Assembly (NCBI RefSeq): GCF_001435525.1
Contig: NZ_AZDP01000023.1
Span: forward strand, 1-64,000
Source of the DNA: Levilactobacillus koreensis JCM 16448
GTDB taxonomy: Bacteria > Bacillota > Bacilli > Lactobacillales > Lactobacillaceae
Length of the DNA: 64,000 bases
Direction of reading: 5' to 3'
Shown: piece by piece, positions 31,831 through 39,954 of the stretch
Numbering within the stretch: the stretch's first letter is position 1
Layout of the letters: every line of letters starts with the position of its first letter
Translations under genes and position numbers: made by a program
The notes under the pieces: generated by a model
What the model was told of the DNA's origin: nothing
Seen by the model: the letters and a program-made list of their open reading frames with translations, nothing else
Databases searched by the model: none

Positions 31831-32754
31831 ATGATGGAACAACAACGCTGGCTGACATGGCCGGTCTTTTATGAGTTGACGGAAATTTATACGGCACCGT
31901 TGAACGTGATGTGGTTTGTCTTGGGTGCCGCCATCGCCCAGTACTATGCGGGTACGGTGAACTGGTTGAATGTGGGGTTGTGTTTATTGGTCGTCTTTAT
32001 CTTTGATTTGGCGGTCAACGTGGCGGATAACTACTATGATTACCGGCACGCCCACGATCGTGAGGGGTACGCCCTGCAAACGAATCCGGTCGGCCGGCTA
32101 GCCTTACCGGTTGGTGGTGTGGCTGGCTTAGCGTGGGGATTGTACGCGCTAGCTGCCATTCCGGGTATTGTTTTGGTCTTGCGGACGGGCTGGCCGGTGG
32201 CCGTTTTTGGTGCGATTGGTTATGCAATCGGCATCTTCTATACGGCCGGACCACGGCCAATTAATGCGACGCCGTTCTCGGCGGCAATCGTGGCCTTGGC
32301 AATCGCTTTTCTGATCCAGTTGACCTGCGTTTACGTGTCGATTTACGGCCAGCGGCCCTTAACGTGGGGAATTGTTGGGACGACGTTCTTGTTATGCCTG
32401 CCACTGACGCTGATTTTCTTCACGTTACAGATGGCCAATGATACGGCTGACCGCGAGGAAGACATCGCCAATCACCGCTATACGTTAGCGTACTATTTAG
32501 GTCAAGCAGGATCGGTTAAATTGATTCAGGCGTTCCTGATAATTGGGAGTTGCTGGCCGCTAGTTAATGTGATCCTGGGGATAGCCCCGTCATGGACGGC
32601 CCTGGCGGTAATTCTATTACCGGTGATGTGGCGTGGTATGCGGCCGTTCTTCGCGGTTCAGGACAAGCAAAAGACGTTTATGACGACGGTGAAGAGCGCA
32701 TCGCTATTCTTCATTGCCTATCCGTTATTATTTGCCTTGGGAACCTGGTTATAA
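31831..32754 (+). CDS. menA: UbiA-family prenyltransferase, MenA-like (1,4-dihydroxy-2-naphthoate prenyltransferase)
   Basis: A 307-residue integral membrane enzyme that attaches a polyprenyl chain to an aromatic ring in menaquinone synthesis. The two Asp-rich Mg-prenyl-diphosphate motifs are visible: NVADNYYDYRHAHD near residue 63 and NDTADREEDIAN near residue 203. About eight or nine helices fit the UbiA fold. GGGGAGAG precedes the ATG pair at 31831. No other men genes are adjacent; lactobacilli with incomplete pathways often take quinone precursors from outside. The stop codon overlaps the first of three palindromes. Confidence 0.85.
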   Translation: MMEQQRWLTWPVFYELTEIYTAPLNVMWFVLGAAIAQYYAGTVNWLNVGLCLLVVFIFDLAVNVADNYYDYRHAHDREGYALQTNPVGRLALPVGGVAGLAWGLYALAAIPGIVLVLRTGWPVAVFGAIGYAIGIFYTAGPRPINATPFSAAIVALAIAFLIQLTCVYVSIYGQRPLTWGIVGTTFLLCLPLTLIFFTLQMANDTADREEDIANHRYTLAYYLGQAGSVKLIQAFLIIGSCWPLVNVILGIAPSWTALAVILLPVMWRGMRPFFAVQDKQKTFMTTVKSASLFFIAYPLLFALGTWL

Positions 32755-32763
32755 CCCGGGTTA
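32752..32763. promoter_or_regulatory. Palindrome site 1, TAACCCGGGTTA
   Basis: A perfect 12-base palindrome overlapping the menA stop codon. Identical to site 2 at 32874; with flanking bases the two form a 16-base inverted repeat. Confidence 0.6.
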
Positions 32764-32784
32764 AGTTGAGTTGAAATTAAAATT

Positions 32785-32827
32785 AGGAGCAGCGAATCGT
32801 TGACGTAACGACGTGCTGCTCCTTTTT
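32785..32827 (+). terminator. Terminator of menA
   Basis: AGGAGCAGC and GCTGCTCCT form a nine-base stem, with TTTTT after it. Confidence 0.85.
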
Positions 32828-32873
32828 GGACGGAAAGCTTGATATTCTTGAAAAGAACGGTGGGAAAATAAGT

Positions 32874-32885
32874 TAACCCGGGTTA
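32874..32885. promoter_or_regulatory. Palindrome site 2, TAACCCGGGTTA
   Basis: Perfect palindrome 122 bases from site 1 and 75 bases from site 3, in the region where the promoter of the next gene would be expected. Confidence 0.65.
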
Positions 32886-32948
32886 TAAGGGGGAGAAGAC
32901 TATTGCGGCGCTTGGTGGTAGTAGTGTTATTGTTGGTATTGCTGTACA

Positions 32949-32960
32949 TAATCCGGGTTA
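32949..32960. promoter_or_regulatory. Palindrome site 3, TAATCCGGGTTA
   Basis: One base different from sites 1 and 2. Lies 30 bases before the likely ATG of the small membrane protein gene. Confidence 0.6.
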
Positions 32961-32989
32961 TGGTGATAACAAGTAGGGGGGATTTAGAG

Positions 32990-33373
32990 ATGCTTAAAAA
33001 TATGGCGGTAATTGGGTTAATTAGTCTACTGACCGGTTTCTTTGTTTTCTATTTAGCCGTCAGTGGTCCTGTACGTTGGGGGCTTTTGGTGGGACTACTG
33101 TTCTTGAACAATTGGATGACTTACCGGATATTGTGCCATTGGGACGAGTTTCTACACGGGGCCACTAGTCAGTATCAGGAGCTTTTATTTATGGTGGTAG
33201 CAGGAGCTATTAACTTAGTATGTAGTGGCGCAACACATTTGACGGGGTGGCTATTTTGGTTCTGGCTGGTTGGTGAGCTTCTATCAAGCATTGTTGTAGG
33301 GTGGTTACTGACTAAGCTGATTGTTTGGAGTTATCATCGTGTACGTCAGGTATTGAAATTAGGGACTAGATAA
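32990..33373 (+). CDS. DUF3021-like four-helix membrane protein
   Basis: A 127-residue protein with about four hydrophobic segments (residues 5-23, 28-45, 65-85 and 92-115) and a basic C-terminus (WSYHRVRQVLKLGTR). The size and helix spacing recall DUF3021 proteins, which often sit next to LytTR regulators, but no LytTR gene is adjacent and the match is by eye. I use the ATG at 32990 with AGGGGGG upstream; a longer TTG start at 32903 would put the third palindrome inside the coding sequence. The three palindromes suggest tight regulation. Confidence 0.6.
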   Translation: MLKNMAVIGLISLLTGFFVFYLAVSGPVRWGLLVGLLFLNNWMTYRILCHWDEFLHGATSQYQELLFMVVAGAINLVCSGATHLTGWLFWFWLVGELLSSIVVGWLLTKLIVWSYHRVRQVLKLGTR

Positions 33374-33419
33374 TAAAAAACCTCACGACATCAATAACGA
33401 TGCGGTGAGATTTTTTATT
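33372..33419. terminator. Bidirectional terminator between the DUF3021-like gene and the purine permease
   Basis: AATAAAAAACCTCAC pairs with GTGAGATTTTTTATT (one G-U pair), giving T-runs on both strands. Confidence 0.88.
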
Positions 33420-33429
33420 ATTTAAGAAA

Positions 33430-34740
33430 TTAAGCGGCGTTCAAAATCCAAAGGAAGAGGATGAAGACAACGGCTAAACCATACATCATTGGACCAACTT
33501 CCTTACCACGTTTGGCGGCCAGCATGGTCAGTGGGTAAGTGATGAAGCCTAATGCAATCCCATCGGAGATGCTGTAAGTCAAGGGCATGCCCACGACAAT
33601 TAGGAAGGCCGGTGCGGCGACTTCGAACTTTTCCCAGTGAATATTTTTGAGCGATTGGGCCATCAAGACACCAACAATAATCAGTGCGGGTGCGGTCACT
33701 TGGTTAGTCACAACGGCGAGCAATGGGGAGAAGAAGGCCCCAAAGATGAACAGAATACCGGTCACAATGGCAGTAAAACCAGTCCGGCCACCCACGGCGA
33801 TACCGGCAGAGGATTCGACGAAGGCGCCCATTGGGGAAGTCCCAAGTAAGGAACCCACGACCATCGTGCTGGAGTCGGCCATCAAGGCTTTACCGATCCG
33901 TGGTAGCTTGTTGTTCTTGACTAAACCAGCCTGTTCGGCCAACCCGACCAAGGTACCAGTGGTATCGAAGAAGGTCACTAGCAGGAAGGTCAAAACAACG
34001 ACGGCTAATTGTAAGGTGTTGATGTTGCCAACGTGAGTTAAGCCGACCATAAACGTTGAGCTGATACTAGGGACGGCAGAAATGATGTGCGCGGGCATTG
34101 GAATCAAGCCCGTAATCAGACCAAGAATCGAGTTAGCAACCATCCCGATGAAGATGGCCCCAGGAATCCGAGCACTCATTAAGATAATGGTCACGAGAAG
34201 GCCAAAGATGGTCAGCCACGTGCTACCGACCTGTAAGGACCCTAGGCTAACGATGGTGGACTTGTCGGCAGTGACCAAGCCACCTTGACTCAAGCCAATA
34301 AAGGCAATAAACAAACCAATTCCGGCGCTGATCGCCATTTTGAGATCTCGTGGAATGGCGTCAACCACCATTTCACGTAGCTTGAAGGCTGTCAGAATCA
34401 TGAAGAGAATCGAAGCGACAAAGACACCAGCTAGGGCAGTTTGCCAAGGAACCTTCATACCGATAACGACAGAGTAAGCGAAGAAGGCGTTAATTCCCAG
34501 GCTAGCAGAGATAGCGATGGGGTAGTTGGCCAAGATACCCATCAAGAAACAGCCAAAGGCCGATGCAAATGCTGTAGCGGTGAAGACGGCACCTTGGCTA
34601 ATGCCAGAAGCACCCAACACTTGGGGGTTCACGAACAAGATGTAAGCCATGGAGACGAACGTCGTCAGTCCGGCTAAAATCTCCGTTTTATAGTTTGTTC
34701 CGAGTTCCTCAAAGTGAAAATAGTTCGCAATTTTTTGCAT
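33430..34740 (-). CDS. Purine permease, AzgA-like (guanine/hypoxanthine)
   Basis: A 436-residue proton symporter of the NCS2-like AzgA group (PbuG/PbuO relatives), importing hypoxanthine and guanine or adenine for salvage. The diagnostic blocks are GLTTFVSMAYILFVNPQ near residue 25, GINAFFAYSVV, FDTTGTLVGLAEQAGL near 258 and GTSPMGAFVESSAGIAVGGRTG near 300. About 12-14 helices. Only a weak GAGGAGCA lies about seven bases before the ATG. It is monocistronic, with PurR-box-like motifs upstream and a shared terminator downstream. The exact base preference is not decidable. Confidence 0.92.
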   Translation of the reverse strand: MQKIANYFHFEELGTNYKTEILAGLTTFVSMAYILFVNPQVLGASGISQGAVFTATAFASAFGCFLMGILANYPIAISASLGINAFFAYSVVIGMKVPWQTALAGVFVASILFMILTAFKLREMVVDAIPRDLKMAISAGIGLFIAFIGLSQGGLVTADKSTIVSLGSLQVGSTWLTIFGLLVTIILMSARIPGAIFIGMVANSILGLITGLIPMPAHIISAVPSISSTFMVGLTHVGNINTLQLAVVVLTFLLVTFFDTTGTLVGLAEQAGLVKNNKLPRIGKALMADSSTMVVGSLLGTSPMGAFVESSAGIAVGGRTGFTAIVTGILFIFGAFFSPLLAVVTNQVTAPALIIVGVLMAQSLKNIHWEKFEVAAPAFLIVVGMPLTYSISDGIALGFITYPLTMLAAKRGKEVGPMMYGLAVVFILFLWILNAA

Positions 34741-34769
34741 TGTGTGTGCTCCTCAACCATTATTTATTA

Positions 34770-34812
34770 AAACACGAACATTTGTCGGTATAGTTCGTGT
34801 TTGTTCGTAAAA
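34770..34812 (-). promoter_or_regulatory. PurR-box-like motifs upstream of the purine permease
   Basis: The core CGAAC/GTTCG occurs three times: ACACGAACATT (34772-34782), AGTTCGTGTTT (34792-34802) and TGTTCGTAAAA (34802-34812), in both orientations. This resembles the AWWWCCGAACWWT PurBox of Firmicute PurR, missing one of the two C bases. Position and gene function support purine control. No purine riboswitch core is seen. Confidence 0.6.
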
Positions 34813-34932
34813 TCAATCCTTATAGAGCTTAACATTTTTAAAAGTTGAGTGCAATCACGAAATACAAATAAAATTATAAAATAAAAGTTCGTAGTTTAGT
34901 AGCTGCCGCTTAGACTCTGAGTACTAAGCGAA

Positions 34933-34979
34933 AGTAATCGCTTTCGTCAAAAGAAAAAAAGCCGAGAGATTTCTCGACC
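34933..34979 (-). terminator. Terminator of the second AraC gene, with adjacent cre-like palindrome
   Basis: On the minus strand CGAGA and TCTCGG form a short stem followed by TTTTTTT. Just past it CGAAAG and CTTTCG flank AGTAATCGCTTTCG (34933-34946), which resembles a cre site on the minus strand but departs from consensus at its two end positions. Confidence 0.5.
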
Positions 34980-35017
34980 TTCATGACGTAATGATAGTTA
35001 TGCAGTTCTTATACCGA

Positions 35018-35938
35018 CTAGTCCGCGGAGGTCTGATGACTGTCGCGGTCTTTGGGGAGGGGGATCGTTGGGTCGACTTCGACGTTGTTCAAGTAGGTTT
35101 TGGCATAGGCATCGCGGTACTTGGTCGGCGTCAGTGAGGAAATCTGTTTGAAGACGCGCAGAAAGTATTTTTCATTTTCAAAGCTCAGCTCGTAGGCAAT
35201 CTCTTTGACCGATAAGTCGGTCGTTAATAGGAGTTCCTCAGCCTGCTTGATTTTCGTCAAGTTAATGAAATGAATCGTCGTCATCTTTTCGTACTCGCGG
35301 AAGAGCTTTGTCAGGTAGACCGGAGTCATCTTGAATTCGGTGGCGACTTGCTCAACCGTTAATTTTTCGTGACTGTGGATGCGAATCCAGTTCTTGATCA
35401 TTTCGAACCGGGACGTGTAGCCTTGTTCCTGGTTGATCACTGTCATAAATTGATGAGAGAGTTCAATCAAGATACTTGAGACGAAGAAGTTTGTTGCGAG
35501 TGGCGCGGCAGTCTCATCGTTATCACTATCTAACATCTGGCGAATCAGCAATGTCAGACGGCCAAAATTTTTGACGTTAAACTGTTGGGGTAAATTCACA
35601 GCTGCCGGATTAGTCGGATGATGGATTTCATCGGTCACGTAGCTGGTTGTGACGGGGCTACTTGGAAAGAAGTGCATCCAGTAGTAGACCGTATCGGCAG
35701 GTGAGCCTCGAAAGCCGATGTGGCGGATGTGCGGTGGAATTAAGAGACAGTCGTGCGTATTTAACGTGTACTGGGTATGACCAATCTGAATGTAGGCCGC
35801 GCCCTTAAGCATGATAAAGAGTTCGTAATCGCCATCATTGATGATATTTTTATGCCGCCACCCCGCCTCGGCGAAGTACTGACCGGCCTTAAAAAACTGA
35901 ACGGGTTCCACTAATGAAAATTTGTACACCTTATTCAT
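35018..35938 (-). CDS. AraC-family transcriptional regulator, xyloside module 2
   Basis: A 306-residue AraC-type regulator. The N-terminal cupin is seen in DGDYELFIMLKGAAYIQIG and THDCLLIPPHIRHIGF. The C-terminal helix-turn-helix pair is seen in LTVEQVATEFKMTPVYLTKLF and VKEIAYELSFENEKYFLRVFKQ, then LTPTKYRDAY. GGAGGTG precedes the ATG at 35938 by about twelve bases; the GTG at 35950 overlaps that site. It is divergent from the alpha-xylosidase operon across a cre site, which makes it the probable activator of that operon. Confidence 0.9.
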   Translation of the reverse strand: MNKVYKFSLVEPVQFFKAGQYFAEAGWRHKNIINDGDYELFIMLKGAAYIQIGHTQYTLNTHDCLLIPPHIRHIGFRGSPADTVYYWMHFFPSSPVTTSYVTDEIHHPTNPAAVNLPQQFNVKNFGRLTLLIRQMLDSDNDETAAPLATNFFVSSILIELSHQFMTVINQEQGYTSRFEMIKNWIRIHSHEKLTVEQVATEFKMTPVYLTKLFREYEKMTTIHFINLTKIKQAEELLLTTDLSVKEIAYELSFENEKYFLRVFKQISSLTPTKYRDAYAKTYLNNVEVDPTIPLPKDRDSHQTSAD

Positions 35939-36026
35939 CTTTAAGTGCACCTCCAGTTTTGATTTGTATACCCTTGTTGCTATTTTATTAGTTTTGTAAT
36001 TAGCAGTAAAGCACTATCATCATCAT

Positions 36027-36040
36027 TGTAAACGCTTACC
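36027..36040. promoter_or_regulatory. cre site between the AraC gene and the alpha-xylosidase operon
   Basis: TGTAAACGCTTACC fits TGWAANCGNTNWCA except for the last base. In the divergent region it could repress both transcripts through CcpA. Confidence 0.72.
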
Positions 36041-36125
36041 AGCTACATAGCATGCTAAAAAATTTGTTTTCAATGGTATACAAAATGTTCTGATTGATGG
36101 AAACCACTTGAAAGGGGTTAGGACG

Positions 36126-38180
36126 ATGATTTATGAAGATAATAACCGCCTATACTTGCGTAACGCGAGTGAACTACTCGAGGTGCAGGCTTGGGGTGAG
36201 AATAGTTTTCGGGTGCGTAGTAGCAAGTACGCTGAATATACCGGCAGAAATAATGCACTCACCGAAAAAGTAGCGATGGGGAACGCCGTGGTAACGGTCG
36301 ATGAAGACCGCCATACTGGTCAGATCACTAATGGGAAGCTAACGGCAAAAATTGATGCCTTTAAGAACCTCAATTTCTATAACCAGAAGGGTGAGCTACT
36401 TCTAAAGGGCTATCAACGCAACCGAATCGATGATATGTCCGCAGGCGAAAATGACGAGAAGGTCAATCATTTTAACAGTGCCTTGAATATTGATTCCAGA
36501 GAGTTCAAGGCCATTCCTGGTGGCGACTTTGAGTTGAAGGTCCGTTTTGATGCGGCCGCTGATGAAAAGCTATTTGGGATGGGGCAGTACCAGCAAGATT
36601 TCTTGAATCTGAAGAATGCCAAGCTAGAATTGGCGCATCGAAATTCACAGGCTAGTGTTCCATTTGTCCTTTCAAGTAAGGGTTACGGCATGCTGTGGAA
36701 TAATCCAGCAATTGGTGACGTTAGTTTCGCCAAGAATTTGACGGAGTGGCATGCACTGTCGACTAAGGAAATGGATTACTGGGTAACTTGTGGGGACACC
36801 CCAAGTGCTATTGAAGAACAGTACGCGGCCGTTACCGGGAAGGTTCCTATGATGCCCGACTATGCAATGGGGTATTGGCAATGCAAGCTGCGTTACCGGA
36901 CCCAAGATGAGTTGTTAGCGGCCGCCCATGAATTTAAGGACCGTCACTTACCAATCAGCGTCATTGTCATTGACTACTTCCACTGGCCAAAGTCCGGTGA
37001 GTATACGTTTGACAAAACCTACTGGCCAGATCCGGAAAAGATGATCAAAGAACTACATGAGATGGGCATCAAGCTCATGGTCTCTGTATGGCCGACGGTT
37101 GATCAGACCAGCTCACACTACCAAGAAATGAAGGAACAGGGCTACTTGGTTCAGACGGAACGCGGTGTGCCAATCACCATGGATTTCTTAGGGAACAATG
37201 GGTTTGTGGACTTCACTAATCCCGATGCGCAAACCTATCTGTGGCAGTTGTTGAAGAAAAACTACGCTGATAAAGGGGTCGACCTGTTCTGGTTGGACGA
37301 GGCTGAGCCTGAATACACGGTCTATGATTTCGATAATTATCGCTACCATAACGGAACTAATCTTCAGATTGGGAATACTTACCCCGTCGCCTATTCCAAA
37401 GCAATTTACGATGGGCAAACTGAAGAAGGCAACAAGCAAGTCATCAACCTGGTTCGGTGTGCTTGGGCTGGTAGCCAAAAGTACGGGGCCCTTGTCTGGT
37501 CTGGTGATATCGATTCTAGTTTCCAATCCTTACGTAATCAACTGGCAATTGGCCTGAACATGGCGATTGCAGGGATTCCGTGGTGGACCACGGATATCGG
37601 TGGTTTCCATGGTGGTGTGGATGATAATGAGAGCTTCCGTGAATTAGTTACCCGGTGGTTTGAGTTTGCGACATTCTGTCCCGTTATGCGGATGCATGGG
37701 GATAGAGAACCACATACCGAGCCATTGAGCGATGTTGGTGGTGGCAAGATGCCTTCTGGTGGGGCTACTGAGCCTTGGGCCTATGGGGACAAGGTCTACG
37801 GTATTATGCGAAAATACCTGAACTTACGGGAAAACCTCAAAGACTATATTCGGGTTCAAATGAAGGCCGCGCATGAGAAGGGTACGCCAGTTATTCGCCC
37901 ATTGTTCTATGACTTCAGTGCCGATAAGGCTGCTTGGGATGTTGAGAATCAGTACATGTTTGGCTCAGACATTTTGGTTGCGCCGGTCTTATTTGAAGGT
38001 TCCAAGCAACAGGATGTTTACTTACCAGCTGGTACAGCTTGGGTCAACGTTTATACGAAAGAATCCTATGCTGGCGGTCAACGGATTACGGTTAAAACGC
38101 CGCTAGACCAGTTACCGGTCTTCGTTCGGCAAGAAGCACAGACAGGTTTAGCACCGGCATTCACGGCAATTACACAGTAA
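36126..38180 (+). CDS. yicI: Alpha-xylosidase, glycoside hydrolase family 31 (YicI-like)
   Basis: A 684-residue cytoplasmic GH31 enzyme that removes alpha-linked xylose, for example from isoprimeverose or xyloglucan fragments. Catalytic residues: nucleophile Asp391 in LFWLDEAEPE and acid/base Asp461 in WSGDIDSSF. The N-terminal beta-sandwich (to about residue 240), TIM barrel and C-terminal beta domains are all present in length. The family also includes alpha-glucosidases; the LDEAEPE form and the xyloside context favour xylosidase. AAAGGGG lies about twelve bases before the ATG at 36126. First gene of a three-gene operon. Confidence 0.9.
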   Translation: MIYEDNNRLYLRNASELLEVQAWGENSFRVRSSKYAEYTGRNNALTEKVAMGNAVVTVDEDRHTGQITNGKLTAKIDAFKNLNFYNQKGELLLKGYQRNRIDDMSAGENDEKVNHFNSALNIDSREFKAIPGGDFELKVRFDAAADEKLFGMGQYQQDFLNLKNAKLELAHRNSQASVPFVLSSKGYGMLWNNPAIGDVSFAKNLTEWHALSTKEMDYWVTCGDTPSAIEEQYAAVTGKVPMMPDYAMGYWQCKLRYRTQDELLAAAHEFKDRHLPISVIVIDYFHWPKSGEYTFDKTYWPDPEKMIKELHEMGIKLMVSVWPTVDQTSSHYQEMKEQGYLVQTERGVPITMDFLGNNGFVDFTNPDAQTYLWQLLKKNYADKGVDLFWLDEAEPEYTVYDFDNYRYHNGTNLQIGNTYPVAYSKAIYDGQTEEGNKQVINLVRCAWAGSQKYGALVWSGDIDSSFQSLRNQLAIGLNMAIAGIPWWTTDIGGFHGGVDDNESFRELVTRWFEFATFCPVMRMHGDREPHTEPLSDVGGGKMPSGGATEPWAYGDKVYGIMRKYLNLRENLKDYIRVQMKAAHEKGTPVIRPLFYDFSADKAAWDVENQYMFGSDILVAPVLFEGSKQQDVYLPAGTAWVNVYTKESYAGGQRITVKTPLDQLPVFVRQEAQTGLAPAFTAITQ

Positions 38181-38200
38181 TTATGTAGGAGGTGGCAATC

Positions 38201-38395
38201 GTGAAAATCTTTTCTAAGATGTTTGCGGGACAGTCCTTGATTTCATGGGGCTTACAGTTGATTCTAATTTACATTGCGTGGCAAGTTGCGGACCAGCATA
38301 TCGAAAATAATCTGTGGACAATCACCGGTGTTGCCGCTTTATTACTATTAACTTACGCTAGCTTATCGCGTGATGGTAAGCAGCGGACAAAATAG
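38201..38395 (+). CDS. Small membrane protein in the alpha-xylosidase operon
   Basis: A 64-residue peptide, MKIFSKMFAGQSLISWG at the start, with two hydrophobic segments (about residues 12-27 and 38-52) and a charged end (SRDGKQRTK). GTG at 38201 has AGGAGGT eight bases upstream. It sits 20 bases behind yicI and 18 bases before the symporter, so the three genes are cotranscribed. Short peptides of this kind next to GPH symporters are of unknown role; assistance to the transporter is a guess. Confidence 0.7.
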   Translation: MKIFSKMFAGQSLISWGLQLILIYIAWQVADQHIENNLWTITGVAALLLLTYASLSRDGKQRTK

Positions 38396-38413
38396 AAAGC
38401 GAGGAGTTAAGTG

Positions 38414-39829
38414 ATGAGTTCGAATGCGGGACAATCAGATCATAATGTCGCAGCGGCCCAAGCACTGCTTAAAAATGACCGGCTACCGTTTCACCGAAAG
38501 GTCACGTATGGCTTTACGGATATGGCCGGCAACTTACTTTACTGTATCGTCGGATCATATATGTTGTATTTCTTCACCAATGTCTTTGGCTTAGGTGTTG
38601 GGACAGCGGGTTCGTTACTCTTGCTGGGACGGTTCATCGATGCGATTGGGGCACCAGTGATGGGAGTCTTAGTTGACCACACGCACAGTAAGTATGGGAA
38701 GAGTCGACCATGGTTCTTGTGGATGGCGCTACCGTTCACTATCTTTATCTGGCTACTATTCACGACACCAGACATTAGCGGGACGGCCAAAATCGTCTAT
38801 GCTGGTGGGATGTATATCTTGGCCGAATTGGCTTATACGGCAATGTCGACGCCGATTACGTCAGTATTGCCAAACTTAACTTCTAATTCGGATGACCGGA
38901 TGTCAGCTAACTCGATTCGGCTGGTTCTAGGGAATGTTGGGAACTTCTTTGCCGTGACGTTTATCATGCCTTTGGCAAGTGCCGTTGGTCATGGGAATGA
39001 GCAACGTGGCTGGTCGATTGCTGTCGGAATTTATGCGGTGATTGGTTTTATTCTCCTGATGATTGGATTCTTGGACATGCGGGAGAAGAATATTGAAAAT
39101 GATGAGATCGTTACAATCAAGGAAAGTCTAAAAGCAACCAAGGGTAATTGGCCATGGATTTTAATTGTGGCGGCAAACCTGATTTACTGGACGGCTTATT
39201 CCGCTAGAAATGCGGCCTTGCCTTACTACTTCCAGTATAATTTAGATGATAAAGGGTTGATTTCATTCTTTAATGGGTTCTCGATCATTCAAATCATCGG
39301 GATGGCTTCGGTACCGTTTTTCGTTAAATTCATGCATAAATGGGGAACAACCGTCTTCATGCTTGCGATGACAATGGTTGGTCAAATCTGGATGGGCTTA
39401 GCTGGTGGGAACGTCACCTCTGCCTTAATCGGTTGGATTCTGGCATGTATCGGTTCCGGGTCCGCTTGTACCATGTTCTTCGCCATGGTCGGAGATACTG
39501 TCGACTTTGGTGAGTGGAAGAGTGGCGTTCGAGCCAACGGCCTACTGACGGCAATGGGAGCTTCCTTCTGTATTCAGATGGGATCCGGATTCGGTTCTTT
39601 CATTGCCGCGAAGATTATGGCTACGTTTGGTTTCTCAGCAGCCAAGGCAACGCAATCCGCTGCCAGCATGAGTTCCATTAGTTTTACGTTTATCTGGATT
39701 CCAGTTATTATTTATGCGATTAGTTTGATTATTATGGTTGTTTACCGTAAGTGGGAACGTCACGAACCAGTTGTGACTGAAGAACTTGCTGAACGCCATG
39801 CTCAGGAGCAAGAAGATGCTGCAGAATAA
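38414..39829 (+). CDS. GPH-family glycoside:cation symporter, xyloside module 2
   Basis: A 471-residue transporter with about twelve helices and the GPH signatures: GFTDMAGNLLYCIVGSYML near residue 36, LGRFIDAIGAPVMGVLVDHTHSKYGKSRPWFLW (read as GAPVMGVLVDHT and YGKSRPWFLW) and the late MVGDTVDFGEWKSGVRANGLL. GAGGAG lies seven bases before the ATG at 38414. It ends the yicI operon and should import alpha-xylosides such as isoprimeverose by cation symport. It is a distant paralogue of the symporter at 22076. Terminator follows. Confidence 0.9.
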   Translation: MSSNAGQSDHNVAAAQALLKNDRLPFHRKVTYGFTDMAGNLLYCIVGSYMLYFFTNVFGLGVGTAGSLLLLGRFIDAIGAPVMGVLVDHTHSKYGKSRPWFLWMALPFTIFIWLLFTTPDISGTAKIVYAGGMYILAELAYTAMSTPITSVLPNLTSNSDDRMSANSIRLVLGNVGNFFAVTFIMPLASAVGHGNEQRGWSIAVGIYAVIGFILLMIGFLDMREKNIENDEIVTIKESLKATKGNWPWILIVAANLIYWTAYSARNAALPYYFQYNLDDKGLISFFNGFSIIQIIGMASVPFFVKFMHKWGTTVFMLAMTMVGQIWMGLAGGNVTSALIGWILACIGSGSACTMFFAMVGDTVDFGEWKSGVRANGLLTAMGASFCIQMGSGFGSFIAAKIMATFGFSAAKATQSAASMSSISFTFIWIPVIIYAISLIIMVVYRKWERHEPVVTEELAERHAQEQEDAAE

Positions 39830-39868
39830 GGTCAGCTAGGATTATTCCAGTCGTTATATTTCTAGTTG

Positions 39869-39898
39869 AACGTCCACTTAACAGTGGGCGTTTTTTTG
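39869..39898 (+). terminator. Terminator of the alpha-xylosidase operon
   Basis: AACGTCCACTT and the near complement AGTGGGCGTT form a stem with one G-U pair, followed by seven T. Confidence 0.85.
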
Positions 39899-39901
39899 CG
39901 C

Positions 39902-39928
39902 AAAAAAGCTCGGGCCGAGCTCGAGCTT
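39902..39928 (-). terminator. Terminator of the aldo/keto reductase gene
   Basis: On the minus strand AAGCTCG pairs with CGAGCTT and is followed by T residues. It lies back to back with the terminator of the convergent operon. Confidence 0.75.
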
Positions 39929-39954
39929 TCAGCTGATTTTAGAATGAACGGAAC

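Noticed and set aside
34741-34900. Purine riboswitch upstream of the purine permease
   Set aside because: No three-way-junction core is visible; the CGAAC motifs fit PurR operators better.
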